Assembly: GCF_026213295.1 (NCBI RefSeq)
Contig: NC_079415.1
Coordinates: 31,591,841-31,655,840, forward strand
DNA: 64,000 nucleotides
Direction: 5' to 3'
DNA from: Gadus chalcogrammus
Lineage: Eukaryota; Chordata; Actinopteri; Gadiformes; Gadidae
Translations under genes and position numbers: made by a program
Part shown: positions 40,749-53,165 of the stretch, piece by piece
Layout: the number at the start of each line of letters is the position of its first letter
How positions within the stretch are numbered: position 1 is the stretch's first letter
The notes under the pieces: model-generated
The model's database searches: none
What the model saw: the letters and a program-made list of their open reading frames with translations, nothing else
What the model was told of the DNA's origin: nothing

Positions 40749-40930
40749 GTGTTGAGGTGTCCTTGAGCAAGACGCCTCACCCTAACTGCTCCTGACGAGC
40801 TGACTGTCACCCAGCGTGGCTGAATCCGCTGTCGGTGCATGAATGTGTGCATAAAGTGAGGCAATGTTGGGAAGCGCTTTGAGTGGCCACTGGTTCGAAA
40901 AGCGCTCTATAAATGTAGTCTATTTACCAT

Positions 40931-41370
<440 letters not shown>

Positions 41371-41426
41371 GAAAGTGTGTGTGAAAGAGTGTTGCATTCG
41401 CTGCAAATTTGCTGCGTCACCCTCCC

Positions 41427-41524
41427 AGCCACTCCCTCTCTTTCTCCCTCTCTCTCTCCCCCTCTCTATCTCTCTTCTCCTCTCTCAGCCCCCCTCTCTC
41501 TCTCCCCCTCTCTCTCTCTCTCTC
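41427..41524. repeat. CT/CCCT-rich tract
   Basis: Polypyrimidine run of CTCT and CCCC blocks. Confidence 0.9.
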
Positions 41525-41920
41525 AAAGCAAGAGGGCCCTTACTCGATAATCCAACAACATCCTCACACATGCGTTACGCAACCGACTCCACGATCCTGT
41601 TGAATTCTGTTTGACTGCATGTCGCTCTTTCTCTATGTCTATGTCTGTGCATGTGCGTGTGTGTGTGTGGGCGGGTGGGTTTGTACGTTCACTTGAGGTG
41701 AGTATGCACACACACACACACACCCACACACCCACCTCTTCCCCCCCCCCCACCCCTGCCAGCGTTGCATCATCACATCAAAGGTTATTGTCACCCAACA
41801 GAACATATCTTGGCTGTCGTGATGCACTGCAACAACAACTGAGAAAAAAAAAGGAAAACCTATACCGACCTGTTTTTATTTTCCCTCTTTAGACTCCTGC
41901 ATATTCACCGCTTGATAGAC
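41525..41920. other. Mostly unique with TG, CA and C-run patches
   Basis: TG patch at about 41654-41675, CA patch at about 41706-41733 and C-run at 41741-41750. No gene seen. Confidence 0.55.
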
Positions 41921-41929
41921 ACACACTCT

Positions 41930-42016
<87 letters not shown>

Positions 42017-42035
42017 TCTCTCAGACTCTCTTTCT
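41921..42035. repeat. (CT)n microsatellite
   Basis: CT array with two CACT interruptions, facing a GA array 70 bp downstream. Confidence 0.97.
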
Positions 42036-42106
42036 TTCTCTCGCACACACACATATGCGCGCACACACAGAGGTGGAGCACAGGATCCGTGGTGAACAAC
42101 ACTTAA

Positions 42107-42120
42107 GAGAGAGAGAGAGA

Positions 42121-42168
<48 letters not shown>

Positions 42169-42169
42169 T

Positions 42170-42222
<53 letters not shown>

Positions 42223-42240
42223 GAAAGAGAGAGAGAGACA
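42107..42240. repeat. (GA)n microsatellite
   Basis: GA array with TGATAG and ACAG interruptions, complementary to the CT array just upstream. Confidence 0.97.
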
Positions 42241-42440
42241 CACTTGTTGCGTCTCCTCATTGGTCGCCGCCCCCACTGACGGACCACAGGGGTTCCACTT
42301 CATTCATCATCTCCATGCGGTTCTTTGCATGCGTTTCCCACACTATCGGCCCAAGACAAACGGCCCCCCGGGGCCCCGGGGCCCCTGGACCCCCGGCGCC
42401 TCGGGCTCCCGTCCTCAGTCTCAGCTCGTCGGGGGGGGGG
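42241..42440. other. GC-rich stretch with GGCCCC blocks
   Basis: 42361-42412 is very GC-rich (GGCCCCCCGGGGCCCCGG) and gives short Gly-Pro-rich frames on both strands. A G-run lies at 42431-42445. No good splice sites bound it. See findings. Confidence 0.5.
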
Positions 42441-42597
42441 GGGGGAATTTCGTCTCCGGTTAGAACCGTAAATCTCCCCGTTGAAATTGCGCAGTCAGAG
42501 AGAAAAAGACGATACTTGACCCAGAAACTCCCGGTGCGTCATAACGGCGGTGATTAACGCGGAGCGGGAACGGAGACGATGTGATGATGCTGTATCA

Positions 42598-42840
42598 CCC
42601 CCACCCCCCCACCCCCCCCCTCCCACACACACACACACACTTCTCCCTCACACCCCTCCCCCTCCTCCTTCCCCCTCCTCCCCCATCCATCTCCCTCCCA
42701 CTCCTCCCCTCCCCTCTCCCTTCTCCCTTCCACTTCTCCCTCACCCCTCGACCTTCTCCCACACCCCCCAGCCTTCTCCCCCTCCCAACTCTTTGCCCCC
42801 ACCCTTCTCCCTTCTCCCTCACCCATCCCACAAAGCCAAG
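42598..42840. repeat. C/T-rich polypyrimidine tract
   Basis: C-rich blocks with CTCC and CTTCTCC units. The plus-strand Pro/Ser-rich frames and the minus-strand Gly/Glu-rich frames are compositional artefacts. Confidence 0.9.
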
Positions 42841-43248
42841 CCACAGATCTCGAAAAAAAACACAAGGGGGTTACAGGAGGGAATCTCTCGTTCTCTCCCC
42901 CCTCCTCCCTTATCTGTTTCCATTTGGTCTTCGTCATCCCGATTGTTTCCCGCCCTCTCCCGCCCCCTGCTCCTCTTTGTTGTTTCCTCTCTCACTGTCT
43001 GTGTCTCACCCACTTTCAATTTATTCAGTTATCTCTCCCCCTCTCCTCCTCCTCCCCTCTCCCCACTCTCCCTGTCGCTCTCTCATTCCAGTTTTTCCCC
43101 GGCCATAATCATCTCTGTCTCCCTCTTTTTTTGCTCTCTAACTCACTGTATTGCTTTCTTACCCCCCCCCCCCCCACACACACACACACATACACACAAA
43201 GATACAAACATGCACACACGTCCACTGCACCACTCAGTTCATCCTCAA

Positions 43249-43250
<2 letters not shown>
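42841..43250. other. Pyrimidine-rich, no gene seen
   Basis: Continued CT bias with a C-run at about 43162-43175 and a short CA patch. No exon supported. Confidence 0.5.
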
Positions 43251-43326
<76 letters not shown>

Positions 43327-43378
43327 TCTCTCGCTATGTAAATCTCCACCACCACCACCTCTCTCTCTCTCTCTCCCC
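43251..43378. repeat. (CT)n microsatellite
   Basis: CT array at 43251-43332, a CCACCACCACC patch, then a short second CT array. Confidence 0.96.
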
Positions 43379-45320
43379 CCCATACCATTCTCTCTATGCT
43401 CTTTAAATCACATACACATACAAAAACACACCCACACACACTTCTCTCTAATCTTTTTTCATCTCTTCCTCAATTTTCTCTGTTCAACAGCGCCCCCCAA
43501 TGCCGGGATCTCGCCATTGTGTCTCTTTTTCTTTTTACGTAACCATTGTTGATGACGGCTTCTCACTCTGAACATCTGCTCAAACCTTCCCTCTTTCACT
43601 CATAAAAAGGGCCACTAGATGTTACAGATGTCATCTCCGGGTGTAATGATTCATATGCGCCGATAGTTTGACAAATCGAACAAGACTTCTTATCGTATTC
43701 GGGAAAAGCTTCTCCAGCAGGGTGTAATTAGTTTGAGTGACTGGGTTTCCTCTTGTCATCGTAACAATATACCGGCTGGGATATGAAGGGAAGGGAGGAT
43801 GACGCATTTCTTATTTTTTATTACAAATCTTGATCTAGACAAGTCAAGCGAGGATTCTGCGATAAAACCGCTTTGGAGGCAAACTGTTCAGTCTGAATGC
43901 TTGACTTATAGTCGAGTATCTAAGTGTGAATCACGACTGGCATGTGTTCGATGTTAGGAGGGACTACATTTGCATACATTATGAAAAGCTCCACATCTGT
44001 TTGTGGGAATGCGTCGAACAACAACAGTTGGTTTACATTTTTCACAAGATAAATCTTTGATCAGAGCTTGCGATATTGTTGAACATCTACAGCGAGCTTC
44101 AGCAAAGGCATCGAATGACCCATAACCCCAAACTGCAAAAATAATTGAAATCATCGTAAGAAGTAAGTAATGAATTAACCCAGGTCAACACATCAAACAG
44201 CAACATGCGAAACAAGGGCAGGAGCCTATAGGGTATGAACTAGCTTGACACACCAAGGGGGATGTACTTAAACAGTAATTAACCTCACATTAAAAACTAA
44301 TTGTTAGGCGCTGGCCGTAGCGTGTACATCAAGGTATCACCGAATACGGCGTGCAATGCTTGGTAATTTAAGGATTAGCACACTCATCAGCATGGCGGGA
44401 AATAGCAATGGGCCTATTGCCTAGAGGCTAGCACACTTAGCATGATAGGATACAGTTTTGGTTGAAGTTCCCTTGGACTCCTTTTTGTTTGTTTCGGTTT
44501 TGTGAAATCATGATTATCTCTCTTAAAAACGGAATTGTTAAAAGGGTTGTATAAAAAGAGTTGGAGGAGAGCATCTGAGTTTGCTACAACTACTGGATGT
44601 GTACGTTTTGAGTTGTGATTGGGTCGGAAGCTCATAACCCCCGTTTAGACACCAACTTTCCCCAGGTGAATGGTTCACAGTGCTTTTTATTTATCACGTG
44701 CTGTCACATCCAAAAGGATCTGGATCTTTTTTCTTTCTCCTCTGTTGATAGGTTCACAAGCCTGACCTCTAGTGGCGAGGCCATGCAACTACAATACACC
44801 ACCTGGATACAATACCGGAATGAGACAAATGCAAATTCCCACTTTTGGGTTTGTTCGGGTCGACTTTACTGCACACTCTCATCCACTATTCAATAATATT
44901 CGCTATATTTCATGCAGTCATGAAGCAACGCCACAAAAAAAGAAGATGCTGGAAGAGGTCTCTACTTTAACGTTGTTTAGATGTGGTTACTCACACCAAA
45001 AGGTGAATATCAAGGTATTAAAAATAAAATACAGGGACGTCGAGATTTTTATTTCCTTTCCTTCGCAGGGAAAGTGCAAGGCCAAGGCGAAAAGCTCAGC
45101 CTGCAAGCATCACTTTAGTCATGACAAAAACTCAAATTGGGTCAATATACAGAGGAGGTGCTGGGGAAATGCTACATCGATCCACCGGCTGTCCTACCAC
45201 CGCCCCCCAACCCCCCCCAACCCCCCAAACCCCCCCTAGTTTTTAGTCCTGATTTATTTGGTATCGCAACTTTCCAGGGTAATTGCCACCAAGTGCTTCG
45301 CAAATCAACGTCCTTTGAAA
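43379..45320. other. Unique sequence, no gene seen
   Basis: Long non-repetitive stretch with short frames only. C-rich patch at 45201-45236. Confidence 0.5.
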
Positions 45321-45375
45321 GTTAGCGACTATAGGAGCTAGCTTGTAGGCAAATTCATGCTAAGTGTTCTCGAAC
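45321..45375 (+). repeat. Single copy of the 46.6 kb tandem unit
   Basis: GTTAGCGACTATAGGAGCTA followed by GCTTGTAGGCAAATTCATGC and TAAGTGTTCTCGA, nearly identical to the last unit of the array at 46562-46803. Confidence 0.85.
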
Positions 45376-46561
45376 AGCTGGCAAAACTATATATATTTTT
45401 AAAAACAAGATGGAGGGACCCGTGTTCAAACGGTTGTTTGTTTGGAGATTTTTGGGCCTGAGTCTATAGTTTATATTTAAAGTAAGCAAATCCTCCTCTA
45501 ACCTGACATACTACAGCACTATGGTGCCATGGAAGACAAATACTGACCCTTGATTTCAACTGTGTGCTTGTGTGTCACCTGAGACAACTCTGGAGCCAAA
45601 GCTAGTGCTAACAGTTAGCACTAGCTAAACTAAACAAAGCTTTAAACAGACTTTTCTCCTATATTCCTTTATGGTTATGTTACGGTTAAGGCAGATCGAC
45701 TATTGCCCTTCATAAAATTCTTTGAGTGATTCAAATGTCCTCATATATCAGTGGAATGAGTTTCATTGTCAAAAGGGGGTTAATAAATTGCTAAAGTAGG
45801 CCATTTCTCAATTCAGCACACAGTTCTCGATACTTTGAATCAGCGTCCTTTGTCCAAGTCTATCCTTAAATATCCCAGAAAACTTTAACTGAGAACTTTA
45901 ACAAAACGGTGAGAAGGCTGTACATATAACAGGCACTTTCAATCCAGTCAAACAACCTAGCCCGTCATTCTTTAAAGTTCTTGAAATAAACCCTTGAACT
46001 GCTGCATTTGAGATGTGCACAGAACCTGTGGTCACATTTTGCAATGAAATAATAACGTTTATTGTTGGATCTAAGATATCTATGATAGTTTCAAGTAATA
46101 CTTCAGAGTCATGAATGAGTCCTTGGTTGTTTGTGTGTATCTATTTGCAGTAGGGTTGAGCAGAGCTGAATAAAACTCTATCCAAGGTTTGTATGATCTA
46201 TCGCGATTCTGGCAAGAGTGAAACCGATGAGCAATGTTTAATCATTTATCCTGTTTAGCAGGGCAGGTGTGTGCTCAAACACACAACGAGATCTTCACAA
46301 GTCGTTTATTGCTTTATGTTACTGCTGAGAGTGTGAATTTACGTGTAATGTGTACAAAGGGAAGCCTAACTCTGCCAGGATCAAGTTAATAAAGATGGAT
46401 ACTGTTGTTTAAGTGGCTTTACTGAAACAACAGCCTGCTTTTTCATACATATTGGTATCTGTTGTGCTACAGCTTTTGATTTGGCTTAAGTAGTGGTACA
46501 CTGCCAGGGCAATGAAAAGCTTTAGTTTGGTACCTTACGTTAATCTCTTTTTTTGCTGCAT
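45376..46561. other. Unique AT-rich sequence
   Basis: No gene, array or recognised element. Confidence 0.5.
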
Positions 46562-46803
46562 GTTGTACAGGCGTACTTAAGAAAAAAGTAGCTAATTTTA
46601 TGGTAGCTTGAGGCTAACACAAAGTGTTCTCAACAGTTGTACAGGCGTAGGCCTACTTAAGAAAAAAGTTAGCGACTATTCAAGCTTGCTTATAGGCTAA
46701 TTCATGCTAAGTTTTCTTGACAGTTGTACAGGCGTACTTAAGAAAAAAGTCAGCGACTATAGGAGCTAGCTTGTAGGCAAATTCATGCTAAGTGTTCTCG
46801 ACA
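46562..46803 (+). repeat. 75-87 bp tandem repeat, three units
   Basis: Units start with GTTGTACAGGCGTA at 46562, 46636 and 46723. They continue with CTTAAGAAAAAAGT and AGCGACTAT and end with CATGCTAAGTGTTCTCGACA-like sequence. Unit 1 is the most diverged. Confidence 0.93.
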
Positions 46804-47627
46804 TGGCTATTTTACATTTAACAGAGGATGCACCAGTTGGTAACTTGGCAGCCCAGATATTCCAGAATTCACTCAAAAACTTACCTCAGAAAGGTACATT
46901 TTATAACATTTCCGTCTGCTATTTCATCACTCAATTTGCCTCTCAGAATGGTTGAAGTGAGGCCGGACTGCTTCCTCGCGAAGAACAATAATAATGAGGC
47001 GTTACAAATTGTCCCGACAAATTAAAAATAACCAAATTTCGCCGGAGGGTTCCATTAAAGAGGATCCTCCGTTCAGGTGTGAAAGCCGCCCCGCCACCTC
47101 CTCTGTGAACGGGATTAACGGGGTGTCGCGTGTGGAAAACAATGCAATTGACAACCAGCCAAAACAACACAGTGGCGGGTTAAGATAATAAATGGGTGGA
47201 AATGTGTGTCTGACGGCATTGATGGATGGGAGCTCGTTTGCTGCAATTAAACCGAAGCTCATGTTGTGTTGTTATTGATTAACTTGACGTGTGTAATCAT
47301 TCATAGAGATTATAACATCAATGATTTGAGATCCAGAAAGGATTTTTAATCGGGTACAAACTCAAAACTACATTTGTTTTTCTTTCCCCATCGGGCTGAT
47401 TCATACTATAAACCACACACACAGACACACAGGAAACAATACAAACAATCCGGCTGATGAATAGGATTTCTAAACCGCTTTTAGTTCTCTGCTAAAATCT
47501 GCAGAGGTCAGATGTCGTTCGGACAACAGACAGGAAAGGAGATGAACGGAGACGAAACCGGGACATAATGTTCCACTGCCTTGTGTTTCCTTTGTGTTCA
47601 CCCAGCGCCTACACAATCCATCAAGCG
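46804..47627. other. Unique sequence, no gene seen
   Basis: No feature supported. The 46990-47190 stretch is non-repetitive and could be conserved, but this is untestable here. Confidence 0.45.
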
Positions 47628-48065
47628 TTAAAGGCACCCAGTGCAACTTTCGAGGCTTAAAAATAAACATTTAATTTCTAGTCTTTTTTACACGTAGTAA
47701 GTTTCAATAACTCCATACCATTACATACCGACATTCAAGCAGCAAAGTTGAGACGTCGTTGTGTGGTGAGAACTGATACAAAATCGATAACAACAACAAT
47801 GCCGCCATTTTCTTTATTTTTTGTAACCTACAATAAATAAAGCAGGCTTCCAGTCAATGGAAAAATGGCTTCTCCCCACCGGCGATTGTTGTTGTTTACG
47901 ATTTTCTATCAGTTCTCACCACACAACGACGTCTCATCTTAGCTCCTTGAATGTCGATATGTAATGGTATGGAGTTATTGAAACTTACTACGTGTAAAAA
48001 AGACTAGAAATTGAATGTTTATTTTTCATTGAATGTTTACATAAAGTTGCACTGGGTGCCTTTAA
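47628..48065. mobile_element. 438-bp foldback MITE with TTAA ends
   Basis: The outermost 23 bases are perfect inverted repeats (left TTAAAGGCACCCAGTGCAAC..., right ...GTTGCACTGGGTGCCTTTAA). The arms continue almost to the centre: GTTTCAATAACTCCATACCA pairs with TGGTATGGAGTTATTGAAAC, and CACACAACGACGTCTC lies opposite its complement. Arms are about 180 bp with a loop of about 65-70 bp. There is no transposase frame. Confidence 0.92.
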
Positions 48066-48071
48066 GGCTAC

Positions 48072-48073
48072 CT

Positions 48074-48132
<59 letters not shown>

Positions 48133-48209
48133 TGTGTGTGTGTATGTGTGTGTGTGTGTGTGTGTGAGTGTCTGCATGTTTGTGTTGCGCCCTGTGTGTG
48201 TGTGTGTGT

Positions 48210-48241
<32 letters not shown>

Positions 48242-48357
48242 ACGTTGCATGCTCTTGTGTGTGTGTGTGTGTTGCACCGTGTGTGTGTGTTGCCCCCTAT
48301 GTGTGTGTTGCGCCCTGTGTGTTTGTATGTGTGTGTGTGTGTGTGTGTGTGAATGCC
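48072..48357. repeat. (GT)n-rich microsatellite cluster
   Basis: GT arrays broken by TTGCGCCCTGTGTGTG-like segments that themselves recur. It begins seven bases after the MITE. Confidence 0.96.
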
Positions 48358-48489
48358 CGTGCGTGTGTGCGTCACTAGACATAACTTTGTTTCAAATCCC
48401 TCTACAATCTCAGATTTTCTCAGCCTCAAACAATAGAGGTTTCGACCCCATGTCCAACGTGATGGCATGACTATGGGAATGATGGAGAC

Positions 48490-48675
48490 GCGTGTGTGTG
48501 TGTGTGTGTGGCTGTGTGTGTATTTACGAAAGTGTAAGTGAGCGTGTGACTGTGTGTGTGTGCGTGCGCGTGTGTGTGTGGGTGTGTAGTTATAATTGAG
48601 TGTTACTATGTGAGAGTGTGTCTGTCTGTCTGTTTGTGTGTGTGCGTGCGTGCGTGCGTGTGCGTATGTGTGTAC
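48490..48675. repeat. Degenerate TG-rich tract
   Basis: TG blocks with GCGTGCGTG and CTGTCTG interruptions. Confidence 0.9.
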
Positions 48676-48859
48676 CAGACAAATGACCCCGCATTAGTTC
48701 TCTCTGGAACATGAGTGGGGTTCTGAGCAGCCTCACCCTCCCCCTCTCCCCCTCACACACACTTTTCCCACAATGCATCGCTGGCATGGGCACACTAAGC
48801 GCCTGTCAATCCACACCAAGGGGCGGGAACACAGGAGGGTTCCTCACAAACTCACACAC

Positions 48860-49033
48860 ACCACCACCACCACCACCACCACCGCCGCCACCACCGCCGC
48901 CACCACCACCACCACCACCACCACCACCGTGACCACTACCACCACAACTACTACCGCTTCTAAACCACCCTCACCACCACCACCCCCACCCTCACTACCA
49001 CCACTAACTCAACCCCCACCACCACCACCACTA
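48860..49033. repeat. (CCA)n trinucleotide tract
   Basis: Interrupted CCA/CCG repeats. The poly-Pro and poly-Thr frames here are not genes. Confidence 0.95.
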
Positions 49034-49095
49034 ATTTAAACACACACAGACGGCCCATCGACCATGGGACCCGGTGGACTGGCCATCCACAGCTC

Positions 49096-49363
<268 letters not shown>

Positions 49364-49364
<1 letters not shown>

Positions 49365-49954
49365 CTCCTTCGCCCTCCAGATTATAAAATGCTCCATCTC
49401 CGTCTGTCGTGTTTTTTCAGGCCATTGACCCAACGTCTCTGTCTCGAAGAGGGATTGTCTTTTTCACTTAAGAGTTCTCCTCATCTCAAGTCTCTCACAC
49501 CCTGGAGATTTAATTTCAAGATGTCCTCTAATTTCTCTTTCTTTTGTGTCAATTTTTCATGCTATTTCAGTCCATTATTCAGTCCCTGAATAACCTCCTC
49601 CGCAGAGACGACCTTGTCACTTTTGTGGCGACAAAAGTTATATCAATGCATTTTATTTTGGATGGCACATTCTTTCAAAGTTTTCCGTATTTTGAGTCGG
49701 AGGTCACCGGGAATGTTATTTTAGCCGCATTGCCATCAGGAGGACTGCGGTTCCATGGATCAATACCACCTTGTCTTCAGTTCAGGTGCTTGCATTTGTG
49801 TAGACTCTTTGGATTACCTCTGTCACTGTTTCCGGCAGTTGGGATTTTGTCAGATATTTTTTTCTCATGTTGTTATTTATAAATCCCCAAATAATTTAAG
49901 CAGAAGCATCCATCAGTCAAAAATACATCTCACATTTGCACCTTAGTAAGTTAG
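49364..49954. other. Unique sequence, no gene seen
   Basis: Short frames only. May contain further decayed LINE sequence adjoining the relic at 49955. Confidence 0.45.
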
Positions 49955-50290
49955 TTCAGTATGGCATTTAATGTGGTTTTAGAAATTCAAGTCTGAGTCT
50001 ATGACTACAACAAGATTTCTGTCTTGGTGTGTGCTTTCTAACATAACAGCTGTGCACTGACTTTTAATTGTTCATCCCTTTCACCAAGGACCATTACTTC
50101 AGTTTTTTCCTTGTTCAATTGAAGACAATTTTGGCACATCCAGTGATTGAAGTAGTTATTTAGCTGTTGATAAACAGCTTTTTCAATGATTTTGCTTAAA
50201 AATGGTAAGTTAGATATGGCTTGATGACTGTTGTTTTCAGAGCCTGTGGGAATACACCTGTGCGATATCGCTACTGCAGGCCACATGAAT
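49955..50290 (-). pseudogene. L2-like LINE reverse transcriptase relic
   Basis: The minus-strand frame 50038-50286 reads SNLPFLSKIIEKAVYQQLNN, the early RT block of L2-type LINEs, then jumps directly to LQLNKEKTEVMVLG, a block that normally lies well downstream. The catalytic YADD-type region between them is missing. Immediately upstream another frame reads FPQALKTTVIKP, and downstream a third reads RNLVVVIDSDLNF. So there are at least two frameshifts plus internal deletions. It is dead. Confidence 0.85.
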
Positions 50291-52494
50291 AAAAAAATAT
50301 ATAATAATATACAAATATGTCAGTGTGTGTGCCCGTGTGTGTATCCAAACACATACACTGCAATTCACATACACACATACAGCTCAATGTAAAACCATGA
50401 AAACATCATGTTTTGATCCCACGGCCAATTGAGGATATATTCATGAATGTGGCAACACATTATATACATTCTTAATATAGGCCTACCTTGAAAGTTTTAC
50501 TATTTTACAGATGTTTGTTAAATTATAGAGCAAAGATACCTCGAGTGGAAATGAGGAAAATGTAATTTTTTTTATTGTTATTAGTTGTATAGGCAAGGAT
50601 AAAATTCATTGAACATCTGGAAAATCTTCAAGGAATAGGATGAATATCGAATATGAATACATTCATGAATTCATCCTCAAATCACCATGGGATCTAAACA
50701 TGCCGTTTTTTATTGATTTACATTAAGCAGTTCCTCAGTTGTATCAATGTATTGTCTTATGTATTCTGTTTTGTATGAGCAAATAAAATCTCATCAATCA
50801 TATGACTGTCCAGGTACTTCATTTTCAGTTAATATAAACTAGAAAATACTGTCTTAATATCTAACTTTAACAATGCCAATCCTTACTTTAACATATGTGA
50901 AAATAAAAATATGCATTCATCAGTGCTTTTAGACGTGTTTCCAAGACGTGTGAGAGAACGGGCTCCGTTCAATGAAATCAAAGAGCACCATTTATAAACA
51001 ACACTTCCGGGTTTTGTCCGTTGGCTTGTGTCGATACGTCAAGTGTCGATACGCCATCTGTAAGCGCAGGACCCCGAGCCGATCTGGCAGCCGAACACAT
51101 CTGGTACTCGCACAGGCACAGTTTTGTCTTTTAGAGCTCAACCTGCAAAGACACAACAGTGGCATCTTGTGGTGACGCAGGGGACAACATCAACTCATCA
51201 ATGCGTTGCGTCGGTTTGGCTTGTTTTCAATTCATTGTTCCACACACTACCCCATGTAATCCACTCACACAAAGAAGACTCAATCCAGCGCAAGCTTCTG
51301 ACAGCTAAGCCTATAAGCTAGCCACTAGCCCCTACCTTTTACTGTTTGGACCGAATTGAGGCATGCTTATTCACTAAATGAATACAATTCCGAATGGGGG
51401 TTTCCTGACCAGGTGGGCGTTCTTCTTGTCATCAATGAATCGCCATGGATACCCTCCCACCTGCCGAGGACAATTAAGCCCAAATCAGTTACACCTGTGC
51501 AGTGCAGAGGTTTTATATGCTCTACCCCAGAGTTTGATAACACAAGGCTGTTGCTGCTGTGTGTTGCATTCTACACGTTCACAGCTAACACATTTATGAG
51601 TTCTGTTTGAACCATGATCCATTAATGTTAATCTAAAACAATATAATTAAATTGGTTGTAGAGGAAACCATAGGCGTACGTGATTACCAGGATCTTCATC
51701 CGTTTGTGTTGCTGGTGGAAAACACTATCACTTGAAGTGAGTCATGTATTTCATATATTTAAAGGTTGAAAAACTCTCGACCTTAGGACGAAGGTAGAGG
51801 CAGGCTGTGTTGAGAGGCTGTTGAAATAAATGGTAGCTTCAAGAGCATTTTTAAACCTGTATTCTTGCAATGAAGTGTTCCAAAACCATTACTGTCTTGT
51901 CTTCTGTCGTGATGCCTCTCCTAATTCACGGTTCACGAACGGTGCTTCCCATTGTGAGAGGGGGAGAAAGTTGGAGATGTTCCAGTTGTATGTCAAATGA
52001 ATGGGACATTTCAGCGATGACTCAGTCTTGCAAAGTCAACCTTAACCTCGTACCACCAGCTAATGAGACACTCTGGCATTCTCTTGAGTGTTTGATTGTG
52101 TTTTGGCACCACTAACTCAAGTGTTTCTTTCAGTGAACCCTGCAGCGGTGGTGATGGGCGGCAGAGAGCCTCACAATACCGTGAGTGGGCTTGCTCTCAG
52201 AGGATAGGAAGAAATAAATAGTATCCTTTTGACAAGCTGAAGTCTACCAGCATATAGTCAATCGTGAATACCTGCCTGTCTTAGAAAAGCAAAGGTTCAG
52301 TTCAAGGAAATGATTGTAGAACCAAGTACCTTATTTTTGTAGCGCAGATTTGGGCTGTATTTACAAATGTAAAGTACTTGGTTTTCAATGCAGTCGCTTG
52401 TCAATTCAGATTGAATATAGTTTTGCAGTACACATCACTTGACACTAGAGGCCAGGTATGTCTTCATCTCACTGTAACAGAGTCAAAGACCCTA
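50291..52494. other. Unique sequence with one exon-like scrap
   Basis: AT-rich to 50930, then mixed. At 52134-52180 a 47-bp segment is bounded by a good acceptor (GTGTTTCTTTCAG) and donor (GTGAGT). No gene can be built from it. Confidence 0.4.
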
Positions 52495-52716
52495 ATATTG
52501 TTTCCTTCCGTTTGAATGTTTAACCATAATTTAAATATTTGTTGTAGTTTGGTTCTTTAATTCCTTTAATTGGAAACAGAAACCACAGGGCAAATTAGTG
52601 TCTGCTATTCGCCAGTTCTTCAAATTATTGGTGAATAATTGGGTGACATCAAGCAGAGTTACCTGTTGTACAGCTGTGTGTTAACTCTCTCCTGGTTTAC
52701 TTTGTTTTCTCATTAG

Positions 52717-52808
52717 GTTGGTCATATATTGTTGGTGACCTGGACGGTGAGCAAAGACCACAAGAACAGGAGGAATCCCGCACCAGGGAGAGCAACGATA
52801 GAACCTAG
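52717..52808 (+). other. Exon-like segment A
   Basis: Preceded by a pyrimidine-rich acceptor ending TTTTCTCATTAG and followed by the donor GTACAG. Its counterpart is 55155-55238 in copy B. The lengths (92 and 84) differ by eight, so the reading frame would not be kept. If spliced at all, it is more likely non-coding. Confidence 0.3.
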
Positions 52809-53165
52809 GTACAGTCAGTGCCCCTGTTTCATCACCAGGTAGCGGTGTGATCAGTCATGTCGTGTGTGTTTGTGTGTGTGTGTGTTTACAAAAAAAAAAG
52901 AGTTAAGAATAATTCCCATTCCCTTAAACTTTGAATAGTGGGTCATTGTAGTAAAATCTGACCCGTGGCGACGTGACACGAGTGAGAAGTGACAACCCAG
53001 AGGTCTAATGGAAGCTCGATAGACCAGTGTACCAGCATGACCAGTGCACTGTGCCAACCTGTAGGCTGTGCAGCAGTCATACATCTAGGTGAACAGTCCC
53101 GTGTGTTTGTTTACCACTCGCTCATTGGTGCTTGTGGTAACCACTTTGCCATTTGTGTTTTTACC

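Larger units (their letters stand above)
40168..40930 (+). mobile_element. tRNA-derived SINE interrupted by a 5S SINE
   Basis: The head GCGGCATGTGGCTCAGGAGG lies at about 40170-40190 and the rest of the same SINE resumes at about 40750 (GTTGAGGTGTCCTTGAGCAA), ending with the GCGCTTTGAGTGGCCACTGG tail and TAAATGTAG near 40915. The intervening 530 bases are a 5S-derived SINE. About 45 bases of the host SINE including its B box are missing at the junction. Confidence 0.9.

Noticed and set aside
42550..43251. 233-codon proline- and serine-rich frame
   Set aside because: Lies entirely in a C/T-rich tract with a CA patch and a CT array. No domain, and the opposite strand is equally open.
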